A stretch of 13,491 nucleotides of DNA from Nitrospirota bacterium (GTDB taxonomy: Bacteria > Nitrospirota > Nitrospiria > Nitrospirales > UBA8639). The stretch lies in contig CP070743.1 of assembly GCA_020348185.1 (NCBI GenBank), forward strand, positions 1,790,595 through 1,804,085, read 5' to 3'. A program made the position numbers and the translations under genes. This document shows, piece by piece, positions 1-7,593 of the stretch; the first letter of the stretch is position 1; every line of letters begins with the position of its first letter. The notes below the pieces were generated by a model, which had not been told where the DNA came from, ran no database searches, and was given only the letters and a program-made list of their open reading frames with translations.

Positions 1-10
1 TGTTGAGATC

Positions 11-3000
11 TCAAGTCGGGACACTCTCCATTTCGTTGATTCTGACTGAGACCATCTTGGAAACACCCGGTTCCTCCATCGTTACGCCAAAGAGCGAATC
101 AGCCACTTCCATGGTCCGTTTATTATGGGTGATGATGATAAATTGCGATCTTTCTGCCATTTGAGTCAGGAATTGGCTGAAGCGAGCCACATTGGCCTCA
201 TCCAACGGGGCATCAACCTCATCCAATACGCAGAAAGGAGAAGGTTTAATCAAAAAACTAGAAAACAGAAGGGCTAGGACAGTGAGAGTTTTCTCACCGC
301 CGGAGAGCATGGCCAAATTTTTCAGGCGCTTGCCTGGTGGCTGGGCAACAATTTCCACACCAGGTTCTGATTTGAATTTCCCAGAATCTTCCTCACTCTC
401 TTCCGGCTCCACCAAGATTAATTCCGCCCGCCCACCAGCAAATAACACCGTAAAGATTTCATTGAACTTTTCTTGTAGCGCCTGAAAAGTTTCCGAGAAT
501 AATTGGCTGGTCGTCTGATTGAGTCGTTGAATAATTTCCTGTAAGGATTGGATCGATGTCGTCAAGTCCTCTTCTTGGTTCACGAGAAATTGGTACCGCT
601 CCTCGAGTTCATGATGTTCCTCAATGGCGGCCAAATTAATGGGCCCCATGCGCTCCAACTTTTTCCGCACGGTTTGTAACTGTTCCCGCCAATCTTCAGG
701 AGTTCCTGAAGGCTGTTCTAGATCCTGAGCGTCTGGACCCTCAGTGCTTGGCCGCAGCGGCCCACCTTCCGTTAAAGAATCCAGGGAGACCTCATAGGTG
801 CCAGTGAGAGTTGATTCGACATTATTAAGATTCGTTCGGACTTCTGCTAAGCGCACGTCAATGGCCCCTCGGGCCTTCAGGCTATCCGCAAGAGCTTCCC
901 GAGCTTCCGATAATTGACGATCGAGGACTTTGGTTTTTTCCAATACTTCGTTGTATTGGTCTTCCCCGGTTCTCAGCTGAGTCTCCTCCGATTCTTTTCT
1001 TTTTTCTAATTCCTCGAATAGGGTTTCGTTTCGAATTCGTTCGTCTTGACTTTGTCGAGTCTGAAGGGAGAGCTCTTCAAGTTTTTGATCAAGCTCTTGG
1101 AGCCGAGTATTTCTGGAGGCTCCTTCCTCCTCCAATCGATTCAGATTATCCTCTTCATGGGTCTGCCGGGTCTGTAAAGTATTGAGGGTCATCCGAGCTT
1201 CTGTGATTTGGGCATTGAGCTCCTTAATGTCGAGATCGATTTGTCCAAGATTTTCAGTGGTGGTGTGCAAGAGGCAATTTTGTTCGACGAACTCAGCCTC
1301 CAAGGCAGTCAGGCGATTCCCTAACCCTGTAGTTTCCTCTAGGAGCCGAGCATCCTCACCCTCCTCAGACACCTGTTCCATTCGAATAGTTTCGACCCGC
1401 CGGGACAATTCTGGAAGAGCCTGTTCCCGCACGCCCTCTTCTTTTTGCAGGTCAACCAACCGAACCTCCGTCTCTTGGGCGGAGGTATTCAATTCCTGAA
1501 TTTGAATTTGTAATTCTTTCAAGTTCGTGGAATGAGTATCCCGTTTGCGTTGATCTTCTTCAATGATGTGACTGAATTCCTCGGCTTGTTCTTTCAAACG
1601 AACAATTTCACGACGCCGACGCAATATTCCTACTGTATCACCGGTTGAACCTCCGGTGATGACTCCATTCGGATAGACGATCTCCCCTTCGAGCGTGACC
1701 AATGTCGGGCCTCGCCCCTGAAACCATTCATGACGTTCCATCGTCTTCAGCGCAGCATCAATATTTTCGACAATGAACACGTGATGCAAGAATGAGGTTG
1801 TCGCGGACTTGAGTTCTGCAGGTACCTCGACAAATCTCAAGGCAGGCCCATGCACACCCGGTTCTTCTTGCAAATCCGGCCATCCCGCCTGTTCCGATTC
1901 CGCCCGGAATCCAGGGAGCTGCAAAGGCAAAAAGGTCCCCCGCCCTAGGCCCTGTTCTTTAAAAGTCGAAATCGCTCGAATGGCGTCGCGAGGATTGTCC
2001 ACGACCCAAGATTTGATCCGATCCCCCAATGCGGCTTCAATCGCTTTTTCAACTTCTTCGGAAACTTCCATTCGTTCAGCGAAGGCTTCTTTTATTTCCC
2101 GACAAGCTCCTCGAGCGGAGGTCTCTTCAATTTCCCCAGCCGGACCATAGCCCAATTCCTCATGAATGATCGCCTCAAGCGCACGAAGCTCCGATTCGGT
2201 TCCGGCTAACTTTTTCTGATTGTCTACCAACCGAGCATCAATCTCGCGCCATTGATGCTCCTCAATGGCTTGCGCCTCCTCCGCCATCCCACGTTTCTCT
2301 CGTATTTGCTCAAGGGTCTCTTGTAAAACCGCACCACGTAGCCGGAAATCCTCTGCTTCTGTGGACAGACGGTGGTGTTGGGCCTGAGCCTCCTCTTGCT
2401 CAAGACTCAATCGTTCCACTCGTTTGGCCAACGCTTGCCGTGTTTCGGCAATACTTTTGAGTCGGTTTTCGCAGTTGGTCTTTTCCAACGTGAGATCCAA
2501 CAAGGTCTGACGCAGCCGATCAACTTCTTCAATTGTTGAGGACCGACGTGTCCCACAATCCGCAGCTTGCTGCTCAAAGCCGGCCAGAGACCGGGTCAGG
2601 TTCTCCATTTCCGATCGAATGCCGCCTAGACGCTCCTGAACGCCTTCCATCAAGTTCTTCGCCTGCTGAGCTTCCTCAATTAGACGGAGGCGTTCATGCA
2701 TAGCCTGTTCATGTTGTTGTTCGAACTGTTCCAACCGATTTCGTTCGACTTCAATCGAGGTCAACGCTTGAGCCATCTGATGTTCAATTTCTCGGACTTG
2801 CTCCCGAAAATGAGTCACAGATTCTCCAACTGAAGCCAGGGAAAGCTTCGCTTCTTCCTGTTCAGCGATAAGCCTTGACTCCTCTCCCAAACGAGTTAAT
2901 TCTTGCGCCTCTGACTGCTCAAGTTCTTTCTCGATTTGTTGTTTGCTCTCAAACAGGGTTCGGTAGTCCCATGAGAGAATTTGAATCTCAAGGGTTTTCG

Positions 3001-3691
3001 CTTCTGTCTGCAGAATCTGGTAATTTTGAGCCTGCTTGGCTTGCCGATCGAGGGAGCGAAGTTGGCGACGGACTTCATTCAGGATATCGCGGACTCGAAG
3101 AAGGTTTTGCTCAGTCGAATCCAATTTCCTCAGGGCTTCAGCCTTCTGTTTTTTGTAACGAATGATTCCCGCGGTTTCCTCAATAAATTCGCGACGTTCA
3201 TGCGGGGAGGCACTCAACAATTGATCAATATTTCCTTGTTCAATCACCGAATGGCCTTTGGTTCCGGCCCGGGAGGCCCATACGAGACTTCGGATATCTT
3301 TCAATCGGCAGGGGACTTTATTGAGATAGTATTCACTTTCCCCATCCCGAAAGAGCCGACGGGTAATCATGATTTCAGAGGATTGCCCGAGTTCCTCCCC
3401 CAGGGCCGACACAGCCTCCAGTTCCTGGCTCGTGACTCCTTCAAGCACTAATGAGACTTCCACCATTCCAATGGGTTTGCGCATTTCCGTACCATTAAAA
3501 ATGACATCTTCCATTCGTTCACTTCGCAGAGTTTTGGGACTTTGCTCCCCTAAAGACCACAGAATCGCGTCGACAATGTTACTTTTCCCTGTTCCATTGG
3601 GGCCGACGACCGCCGTGATGCCTCGCGGAAATTCGATTTTGGCTTCTGGAAAGGACTTAAACCCATTGACGATTAATTTTTGAAGATTCAT
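11..3691 (-). CDS. smc: Chromosome segregation ATPase SMC
   Basis: Encodes a full-length bacterial SMC (1226 aa; the family is usually about 1150-1200), the ATPase that organises and segregates the chromosome, normally with ScpA and ScpB, neither of which is in the window. The N-terminal head has Walker A GPNGTGKSN at about residues 30-38, with Thr where Ser is commoner. The long Glu/Gln/Arg-rich stretches at about 170-500 and 700-1080 look like the two coiled-coil arms. The region at about 515-690, including NGVITGGST, is the hinge. The C-terminal head has the ABC signature LSGGEKTL from about 1129, Walker B with the catalytic Glu in FCVLDEVDAP at about 1153-1162, and the D-loop LDEAN. The ATG start is preceded on the minus strand by GGAGAG about six bases upstream. 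The gene is intact and ends ten bases inside the window. The ispH terminator lies upstream, so smc probably has its own promoter; I could not pick one convincingly. Confidence 0.97.
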   Translation of the reverse strand: MNLQKLIVNGFKSFPEAKIEFPRGITAVVGPNGTGKSNIVDAILWSLGEQSPKTLRSERMEDVIFNGTEMRKPIGMVEVSLVLEGVTSQELEAVSALGEELGQSSEIMITRRLFRDGESEYYLNKVPCRLKDIRSLVWASRAGTKGHSVIEQGNIDQLLSASPHERREFIEETAGIIRYKKQKAEALRKLDSTEQNLLRVRDILNEVRRQLRSLDRQAKQAQNYQILQTEAKTLEIQILSWDYRTLFESKQQIEKELEQSEAQELTRLGEESRLIAEQEEAKLSLASVGESVTHFREQVREIEHQMAQALTSIEVERNRLEQFEQQHEQAMHERLRLIEEAQQAKNLMEGVQERLGGIRSEMENLTRSLAGFEQQAADCGTRRSSTIEEVDRLRQTLLDLTLEKTNCENRLKSIAETRQALAKRVERLSLEQEEAQAQHHRLSTEAEDFRLRGAVLQETLEQIREKRGMAEEAQAIEEHQWREIDARLVDNQKKLAGTESELRALEAIIHEELGYGPAGEIEETSARGACREIKEAFAERMEVSEEVEKAIEAALGDRIKSWVVDNPRDAIRAISTFKEQGLGRGTFLPLQLPGFRAESEQAGWPDLQEEPGVHGPALRFVEVPAELKSATTSFLHHVFIVENIDAALKTMERHEWFQGRGPTLVTLEGEIVYPNGVITGGSTGDTVGILRRRREIVRLKEQAEEFSHIIEEDQRKRDTHSTNLKELQIQIQELNTSAQETEVRLVDLQKEEGVREQALPELSRRVETIRMEQVSEEGEDARLLEETTGLGNRLTALEAEFVEQNCLLHTTTENLGQIDLDIKELNAQITEARMTLNTLQTRQTHEEDNLNRLEEEGASRNTRLQELDQKLEELSLQTRQSQDERIRNETLFEELEKRKESEETQLRTGEDQYNEVLEKTKVLDRQLSEAREALADSLKARGAIDVRLAEVRTNLNNVESTLTGTYEVSLDSLTEGGPLRPSTEGPDAQDLEQPSGTPEDWREQLQTVRKKLERMGPINLAAIEEHHELEERYQFLVNQEEDLTTSIQSLQEIIQRLNQTTSQLFSETFQALQEKFNEIFTVLFAGGRAELILVEPEESEEDSGKFKSEPGVEIVAQPPGKRLKNLAMLSGGEKTLTVLALLFSSFLIKPSPFCVLDEVDAPLDEANVARFSQFLTQMAERSQFIIITHNKRTMEVADSLFGVTMEEPGVSKMVSVRINEMESVPT

Positions 3692-3744
3692 AACGCTCTC
3701 CAGTGGAATAGTAAAAAAGGCAGGAATTCACAGAAAATCTAAAA

Positions 3745-3797
3745 TTTCAAATCTCAGATCTCAAAATTGAAATCTGAGATATGAGGTCTGAGATCTA
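3745..3797. repeat. Heptamer array, AATCTCA/GATCTCA type, with inverted arms
   Basis: This stretch between ispH and smc reads as successive 7-mers related to AATCTCA and GATCTCA, then as their complements (AATCTGA, GGTCTGA). The array can therefore fold on itself. Bases 3751-3763 pair with 3782-3794 at 12 of 13 positions, and bases 3751-3759 pair perfectly with 3772-3780, giving two mutually exclusive stems. It lies in the presumed 5' leader or promoter region of smc on the minus strand. It shares TTTCAAATCTCA with the array at 5020-5053. There is no T-tract that would make it an intrinsic terminator. Confidence 0.75.
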
Positions 3798-3863
3798 TCT
3801 GAATAGTTAACACAATATTCAATAAAAATCAAAATAAACCTACTAAATAAGGTAGGGGATGAG

Positions 3864-3889
3864 AAAAAGCCCATCAAGATATTGTGGGC
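3864..3889 (-). terminator. Intrinsic terminator downstream of ispH
   Basis: Read on the minus strand, the stem is GCCCACAA, loop TATC, then TTG, one bulged A and TGGGC, followed directly by TTTTTCTC. That is an eight-pair stem with a U-tract, the standard rho-independent form. It begins about 75 bases after the ispH stop and lies before smc, so it should end the ispH (or fabH-ispH) transcript and separate it from smc. Confidence 0.78.
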
Positions 3890-3962
3890 AAATGGGTGGT
3901 GGGCAGGTGGCTTCGTATCCAACCGAAATACGAAAAACCAAGGATGAAGGCAGGTATAAGAT

Positions 3963-4904
3963 TTAACCGGACCGTTGGGCAGTCAACAATTCTTTTGGCA
4001 GAAGAAACTCAACATCTTCTTCTACCACGGTGAGCTCCTCTAATTCTTCAGCTCCCAGGCCTTTGAGATATGTGATCACTTCGGTCACAAGGACTTCTGG
4101 TGCTGAAGCGCCAGCGGCGATCCCAATCGCCCGGACACCGTCCAGCCATTCAGGTTGAATGTCTTTATACGAATCAATCAAGAATGAGGACTTTCCACAT
4201 CGTTCCCCCAGTTCTTTGAGACGAGTAGAATTTGAACTATTCGGGGAACCAATCACCAATATGACATCGACGAACTTGGCTAATTCCTTCACGGCATTTT
4301 GGCGATTCTGGGTGGCATAACAAATATCTTCCTGGTGGGGTCCTTTAATTCCGGGAAACCGCCTGTGTAACGCCTCAACAATGTCGCGACATTCATCCAC
4401 GCTTAACGTCGTCTGCGTGACGTAAGATAGGTGAGTGGGAGATTGAACTTGTAGACGATCAACATCTTCGACTGATGAGACAAGATGGAACTTATCAGGG
4501 ACTTGTCCCAAAGTCCCGACGACTTCGGGATGGCCAGCATGTCCAATGAGAATCAATTCATAATTGTTGGTATAGTCGCGGTTGACCTCGTTGTGAACTT
4601 TAATCACTAACGGGCAGGTCGCATCAATAATTTTCAAATCCCGCCGTCGGGCTTCTTCCCAAACACTTTTTGAGACCCCATGGGCACTAAAAATGACGAT
4701 GGAACCATCCGGCACCTCATTCAGTTCCTCCACGAACACAGCACCCTTCTCCCGAAGTCCGTTAACAACATGTCGACTATGGACGATTTCATGTCGAACA
4801 TAGATAGGCGAGCCATACGTCTGGAGTGAAAGATCAACAATATCGATGGCTCGATCGACGCCAGCACAGAAACCGCGAGGATTTGCCAAGTAAATTTTCA
4901 CCAC
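3963..4904 (-). CDS. ispH: 4-hydroxy-3-methylbut-2-enyl diphosphate reductase IspH
   Basis: IspH (LytB) is the cytosolic iron-sulfur enzyme that reduces HMBPP to IPP and DMAPP, the last step of the MEP isoprenoid pathway. The three cluster cysteines are present: C13 in NPRGFCAGVDRA, C97 in DATCPLV and C195 in EDICYATQNRQ. The substrate-binding residues are also present: H42, H75 in SAHGVS, H125 and the catalytic E127 in GHAGHPE, the SSNS motif near 223-226, and GASAPE near 265-270. Length is 313 aa, typical for the family. The 5' end reads GTG GTG AAA. GGAGG lies only two bases before the first GTG but five before the second (4901), so translation more likely starts at 4901, giving MKIYLANPRGFC. 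That shift also brings the numbering onto the E. coli positions (C12, C96, H41, H74, H124, E126). It lies 240 bases downstream of fabH on the same strand and has a clear terminator after it. Confidence 0.97.
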   Translation of the reverse strand: MVKIYLANPRGFCAGVDRAIDIVDLSLQTYGSPIYVRHEIVHSRHVVNGLREKGAVFVEELNEVPDGSIVIFSAHGVSKSVWEEARRRDLKIIDATCPLVIKVHNEVNRDYTNNYELILIGHAGHPEVVGTLGQVPDKFHLVSSVEDVDRLQVQSPTHLSYVTQTTLSVDECRDIVEALHRRFPGIKGPHQEDICYATQNRQNAVKELAKFVDVILVIGSPNSSNSTRLKELGERCGKSSFLIDSYKDIQPEWLDGVRAIGIAAGASAPEVLVTEVITYLKGLGAEELEELTVVEEDVEFLLPKELLTAQRSG

Positions 4905-4999
4905 AACCTCCGCTGATGATTTGGGTTATTTCCCAGCCGTTCCGCAAAGAACAGCTTTCCGTTCACGATAGGGGACAGACCCATCTTACGTCAACCTAG

Positions 5000-5018
5000 C
5001 TTGCCCTCAGAGGGCAAG
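5000..5018. promoter_or_regulatory. Perfect 8-bp hairpin between fabH and ispH
   Basis: CTTGCCCT and AGGGCAAG form a perfect inverted repeat around a CAG loop. No T-tract follows on either strand, so it is a poor intrinsic terminator. It lies in the 240-base fabH-ispH spacer and could be an mRNA-processing or stabilising stem, or a protein-binding palindrome. The function is not shown by the sequence. Confidence 0.4.
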
Positions 5019-5019
5019 G

Positions 5020-5053
5020 TTTCAAATCTCATATTTCAGATCTCAATTTTAGA
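5020..5053. repeat. Heptamer array, TCTCANN type
   Basis: Successive 7-nt units (TCTCATA, TTTCAGA, TCTCAAT) follow TTTCAAA. Compared with 3745-3768 the two arrays share TTTCAAATCTCA and GATCTCAA but differ by one seven-base block (TATTTCA). This suggests expansion or contraction by whole units. It lies in the fabH-ispH spacer, just beside the 8-bp hairpin. Confidence 0.65.
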
Positions 5054-5105
5054 GAAATATAGGCCCTTCTTTTTACCTGATACCCGAATCTTTTCTAATG
5101 TTCCC

Positions 5106-5133
5106 GAAACTTGAAACCTGAAACTCGAAACTT
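5106..5133. repeat. Heptamer array (GAAACYY)x4
   Basis: Four consecutive 7-mers, GAAACTT, GAAACCT, GAAACTC and GAAACTT, lie just beyond the 3' end of fabH (stop at 5145-5147). Between the array and the stop is a short T/C-rich stretch that includes the start of CTTTTCAACC. This layout partly resembles the composite elements at 8642-8690 and 10973-11028, where the array is followed by TTTCAACATCCTG. Confidence 0.8.
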
Positions 5134-5144
5134 TTCTTGTCTTT

Positions 5145-6146
5145 TCAACCCCAGCGAATCAATCCCGTTCCCCACGTCAGCCCTCCACCGAAGGTTCCAA
5201 GTACAATCACATCGCCTGATTGGAGACAGCCCTGCCTATTGGCACAATCAAGGGCAATCGGCAAAGAGGCTGATGAGGTATTTCCGAACTGACCAATAAT
5301 GGAAAACAAGCGTTCTTTCCTAATCCCTAATCGAACAGCCAATTGGTTCAGCAGCCGGCCATTGGCTTGATGAAAAATGAACTGGCTCACCTCATCAAGG
5401 GGCATGTTCTCTTCTTCGCAGACCTCTCGGATTGCCAAACTCAACCGCTTGACCGCCAGCCGAAAGATCGCTTTCCCACGTAATTGAAGAGTGTGAAGGT
5501 TCTGAGAAACCGTTTCTGATGAAGCCGGCAGTCGAGATCCCCCCGCAGGAATCTTGATTAAGTCAGCATATTTGCCGTCAGAAAATAAGCGAATCTTTAA
5601 AATCCCGCTCCCCCCCGCCTCTCCTCTCGCCACAACAGCCGCTCCAGCTCCGTCTCCAAACAGAATGGAAGTTCCCGGATCAGAATAGTTCAAATATCGA
5701 GACTTCACCTCCGCAGCCACCACCAGGCATCGATGGAATTGTCCTGATCGGATAAAACGGTCCGCCATCGACAATCCATACAAAAATCCTGTGCAGGATG
5801 CACTCACGTCCAATGCGCCTGCCCGGCGAAGCCCCAGCCGTTTTTGAAGTAGACACGCCGTTGAGGGGAAGACCATTTCAGGTGAGGTCGTTGATACCAG
5901 AATCATATCAATCTGCTCAGGTTTCACCTTGGCACTGTCCATGGCTCGCCGAGCGGCTTTCTCAGCCAACAGGGAACAATCCTCGTGTTCATTGGCCCAA
6001 TATCGTGTCTGAATACCCGACATACGAGTGATATAACCCTCATCTATTTTGAGTCGGGACGCGACCTCGGCATTTCCGACCGGCCGGACAGGGGTCGACG
6101 ACCCTGTCCCAACAATTTTTGTCAATGAAGAAATAGTGGATCCCAT
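5145..6146 (-). CDS. fabH: Beta-ketoacyl-ACP synthase III (FabH)
   Basis: KAS III condenses an acyl-CoA primer with malonyl-ACP and so starts each round of cytosolic type II fatty acid synthesis. The full thiolase-fold catalytic triad is visible: Cys118 in DVSASCTGFLYGL, His259 in FIFHQANGR and Asn289 in GNTSSASLP. The glycine-rich LFGDGAGAAV and the C-terminal VLGTFGGGLTWG are also present. Length is 333 aa, close to the usual 310-330. The ATG at 6146 has AGGGGA seven bases upstream on the minus strand, which is a good start. There is no acpP, fabD or plsX beside it, so it is not in a classical fab cluster here. It may be co-transcribed with ispH 240 bases downstream. Some FabH-like proteins serve specialised pathways, but the intact triad and length fit the housekeeping enzyme. 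Confidence 0.94.
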   Translation of the reverse strand: MGSTISSLTKIVGTGSSTPVRPVGNAEVASRLKIDEGYITRMSGIQTRYWANEHEDCSLLAEKAARRAMDSAKVKPEQIDMILVSTTSPEMVFPSTACLLQKRLGLRRAGALDVSASCTGFLYGLSMADRFIRSGQFHRCLVVAAEVKSRYLNYSDPGTSILFGDGAGAAVVARGEAGGSGILKIRLFSDGKYADLIKIPAGGSRLPASSETVSQNLHTLQLRGKAIFRLAVKRLSLAIREVCEEENMPLDEVSQFIFHQANGRLLNQLAVRLGIRKERLFSIIGQFGNTSSASLPIALDCANRQGCLQSGDVIVLGTFGGGLTWGTGLIRWG

Positions 6147-6254
6147 TTAATTTTCCCCTAAAATCGGCCGGTAAACCTGTTGTAAAAAATGCACAGTTAG
6201 AGGCAAATTTGAGCCAATTGCGTTCATTTCTGTTTGGATATCTTGCTTATTTAT

Positions 6255-6273
6255 CAAACCTTTGGTAGGTTTG
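6255..6273 (+). promoter_or_regulatory. Stem-loop in the fabH/bamD divergent spacer
   Basis: CAAACCT, a 5-base loop TTGGT and AGGTTTG form a perfect 7-bp stem. A run of five T follows about six bases later (GCCTAATTTTTG), so on the plus strand it resembles a weak attenuator in the leader of the bamD-like gene. It could equally be an operator-like palindrome. I found no convincing -35/-10 pair in the spacer. Confidence 0.3.
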
Positions 6274-6302
6274 GCCTAATTTTTGAAGGTACATGGTCTC
6301 TA

Positions 6303-6320
6303 AGGGGGTGGTATGCTTTG
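6303..6320 (+). promoter_or_regulatory. Ribosome binding site selecting a TTG start
   Basis: A purine-rich AGGGGG at 6303-6308 lies nine bases before an in-frame TTG at 6318. The only upstream in-frame ATG (6234) adds 28 residues that do not look like a signal peptide. From the TTG the protein begins with a textbook lipoprotein signal, so the TTG is the better start. Confidence 0.7.
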
Positions 6321-7421
6321 AGAGTCCCACTGGTTAACCTGAAAAAAATCGTACAAAAAGGATTATTCCTTGTTCTGTGGTTGTTGGTTTTTGGGTGCAC
6401 CACTACCACCGACAAACCCGCCGAAGTTCTCGAAGGACTTCTCAGCGACACTGACGAACAAATCTTCGTCGGTGATACCATGGAAGCCAATTACGACCCC
6501 AATGTCATTATGAAACGGGCCGAATCGTATTTCGAAAAAGAACGATACCCTGAAGCCATCGTGGAATATAAACATTTTCTTGACCTGCATCGCGGCCACG
6601 TTTTAGCTCCCTATGCTCAATATAAAATTGCTCTGACTCACTTTAAACGTTTTAAAACTGTCGATCGTGATCCCGAACCAGTAGCGGAATCATTGGCAGC
6701 TTTTGAAAAATTACTTTCCGAATATCCCAATAACCGATACGAAGCTGAAGCACGCAATAAGATCAAGGTCTGCCATGAACGCCTTGCCGCGCATCACTTA
6801 CTTGTCGGCAAATTTTATTATCGAAAAGAATCGTACCTCGCCGCCGCTGGCCGTTATGAGAAAGTGATAACCAGCTTCCCCGAACTACCTGCTGCTGGTG
6901 ATGCCAAGTACCGATTAGCCAAAACGTATCAAGACCTTGGGGCTCAACAATGGGCCGCGGATTGGTTGGTGGATTTCGTGCAACATCATCCCGAGCATGA
7001 AGACTATGACGATGGTATGAAAATGCTCGTGAAGATGCAAGAAGATTACCCCGATGTCATGATTGCCCTGAACCCAACCAATGCCGAGGAACCGCCCGGC
7101 CTTAAAGAAGGGCAAGCCGACCTCGGCGTTCTCAGTGCCGGCTATCAGAATGGCAATCTTCCTGACTTCTCAAGTACCGTTTCCAACCCTTCAAATCCAG
7201 TTCCCATCCAGGTCGCTCATACTGACTCTCCCTCCTCAGTTTCATCAGAGGTTGATAGTCATTCCTCGGCCGCCGTTCATACTGAAGATGCTCTTTGTTC
7301 CCTTGGTTCCTGGTGTGAATCGACTCCCGCACCCCACTCCCAGCAAACTTCCTCCGCCCCTGCCCCAGCCTCCACCTCTCCAACCGCCACCACAGTTTGC
7401 CGACTTGGCGAGTGGTGTTGA
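6318..7421 (+). CDS. BamD-like outer-membrane assembly lipoprotein with Cys-rich tail
   Basis: Probable BamD-family lipoprotein, the TPR component of the BAM complex that inserts beta-barrel proteins into the outer membrane. Starting at TTG 6318 it has 367 aa. It opens with a signal peptide: basic MRVPLVNLKKIVQKG, hydrophobic LFLVLWLLV and lipobox VFGC with Cys at 27. TPR-like helices follow at about 63-230. They carry BamD-like features: paired aromatics in AESYFEKERYPEAIVEYKHF, VDRDPEPV at 115-122 with the family's DRD, and FYYRKESYLAAAGRY at about 166-180. E. coli BamD is about 245 aa, so the extra length is a C-terminal Ser/Pro/Thr-rich tail from about 265. The tail contains CSLGSWC (327-333) and ends exactly with CRLGEWC (361-367). 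Alternatives are a YbgF/CpoB-type or generic TPR lipoprotein. The fold and lipoprotein call are firm, the BAM role is family inference, and the tail's role is unknown. Confidence 0.82.
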   Translation: MRVPLVNLKKIVQKGLFLVLWLLVFGCTTTTDKPAEVLEGLLSDTDEQIFVGDTMEANYDPNVIMKRAESYFEKERYPEAIVEYKHFLDLHRGHVLAPYAQYKIALTHFKRFKTVDRDPEPVAESLAAFEKLLSEYPNNRYEAEARNKIKVCHERLAAHHLLVGKFYYRKESYLAAAGRYEKVITSFPELPAAGDAKYRLAKTYQDLGAQQWAADWLVDFVQHHPEHEDYDDGMKMLVKMQEDYPDVMIALNPTNAEEPPGLKEGQADLGVLSAGYQNGNLPDFSSTVSNPSNPVPIQVAHTDSPSSVSSEVDSHSSAAVHTEDALCSLGSWCESTPAPHSQQTSSAPAPASTSPTATTVCRLGEWC

Positions 7422-7433
7422 GCAGTAGAAAAG

Positions 7434-7581
7434 AAGTCTAAAAGTCTAAGTGTCAAAGAGTCTAAAAGGTCCGGCGCTCCCGGAAAGCGGAAAAGCGTGC
7501 TAACGATACTTTCTTCGACTCTTGGCCTGTTTGGCTCTTCGACCCCTTGGACCCTTTCAACTCTTCGACCTTTTCGACCCC
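7434..7581. repeat. Facing purine and pyrimidine repeat arms between convergent genes
   Basis: The left arm (7434-7472) consists of AAGTCTA/AAAGAGTCT-like units. The right arm (7513-7581) consists of 8-9-nt units such as CTTCGACC, CCTTGGACC and TTTTCGACC. The right arm's complement (GGTCGAAGAG type) resembles the left arm, so transcripts from either side could fold into a long imperfect stem with its apex near 7473-7512. It fills the gap between the convergent bamD-like and ccdA genes, so a bidirectional terminator role is plausible. No clean hairpin with a T-tract stands out. Confidence 0.6.
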
Positions 7582-7593
7582 AGAATTTCCGGT

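Noticed and set aside
30..38. SMC Walker A with Thr (GPNGTGKSN) as a functional anomaly (residue positions)
   Set aside because: Ser to Thr in this position is conservative and leaves the nucleotide-binding GKS intact; not a sign of an inactive ATPase.
1809..2150. A 113-codon plus-strand ORF inside smc
   Set aside because: It is antisense to the conserved hinge of SMC, Ser/Arg/Pro-rich as expected for a shadow frame, and has no ribosome binding site or recognisable domain.
5000..5018. Intrinsic terminator for fabH
   Set aside because: The hairpin is perfect but no T-tract follows on the minus strand (CTAGGTTG), so it is listed only as a hairpin.
3745..5133. Possible CRISPR array, because of the short regularly spaced repeats
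   Set aside because: The units are only 7 nt, are directly adjacent without unique spacers, and are degenerate; no cas gene is present.
7081..7428. A 115-codon Pro-rich plus-strand ORF overlapping the end of the bamD-like gene
   Set aside because: It is the +1 frame of the Ser/Pro-rich tail; its richness in Pro follows from the C-rich codons of the true frame.
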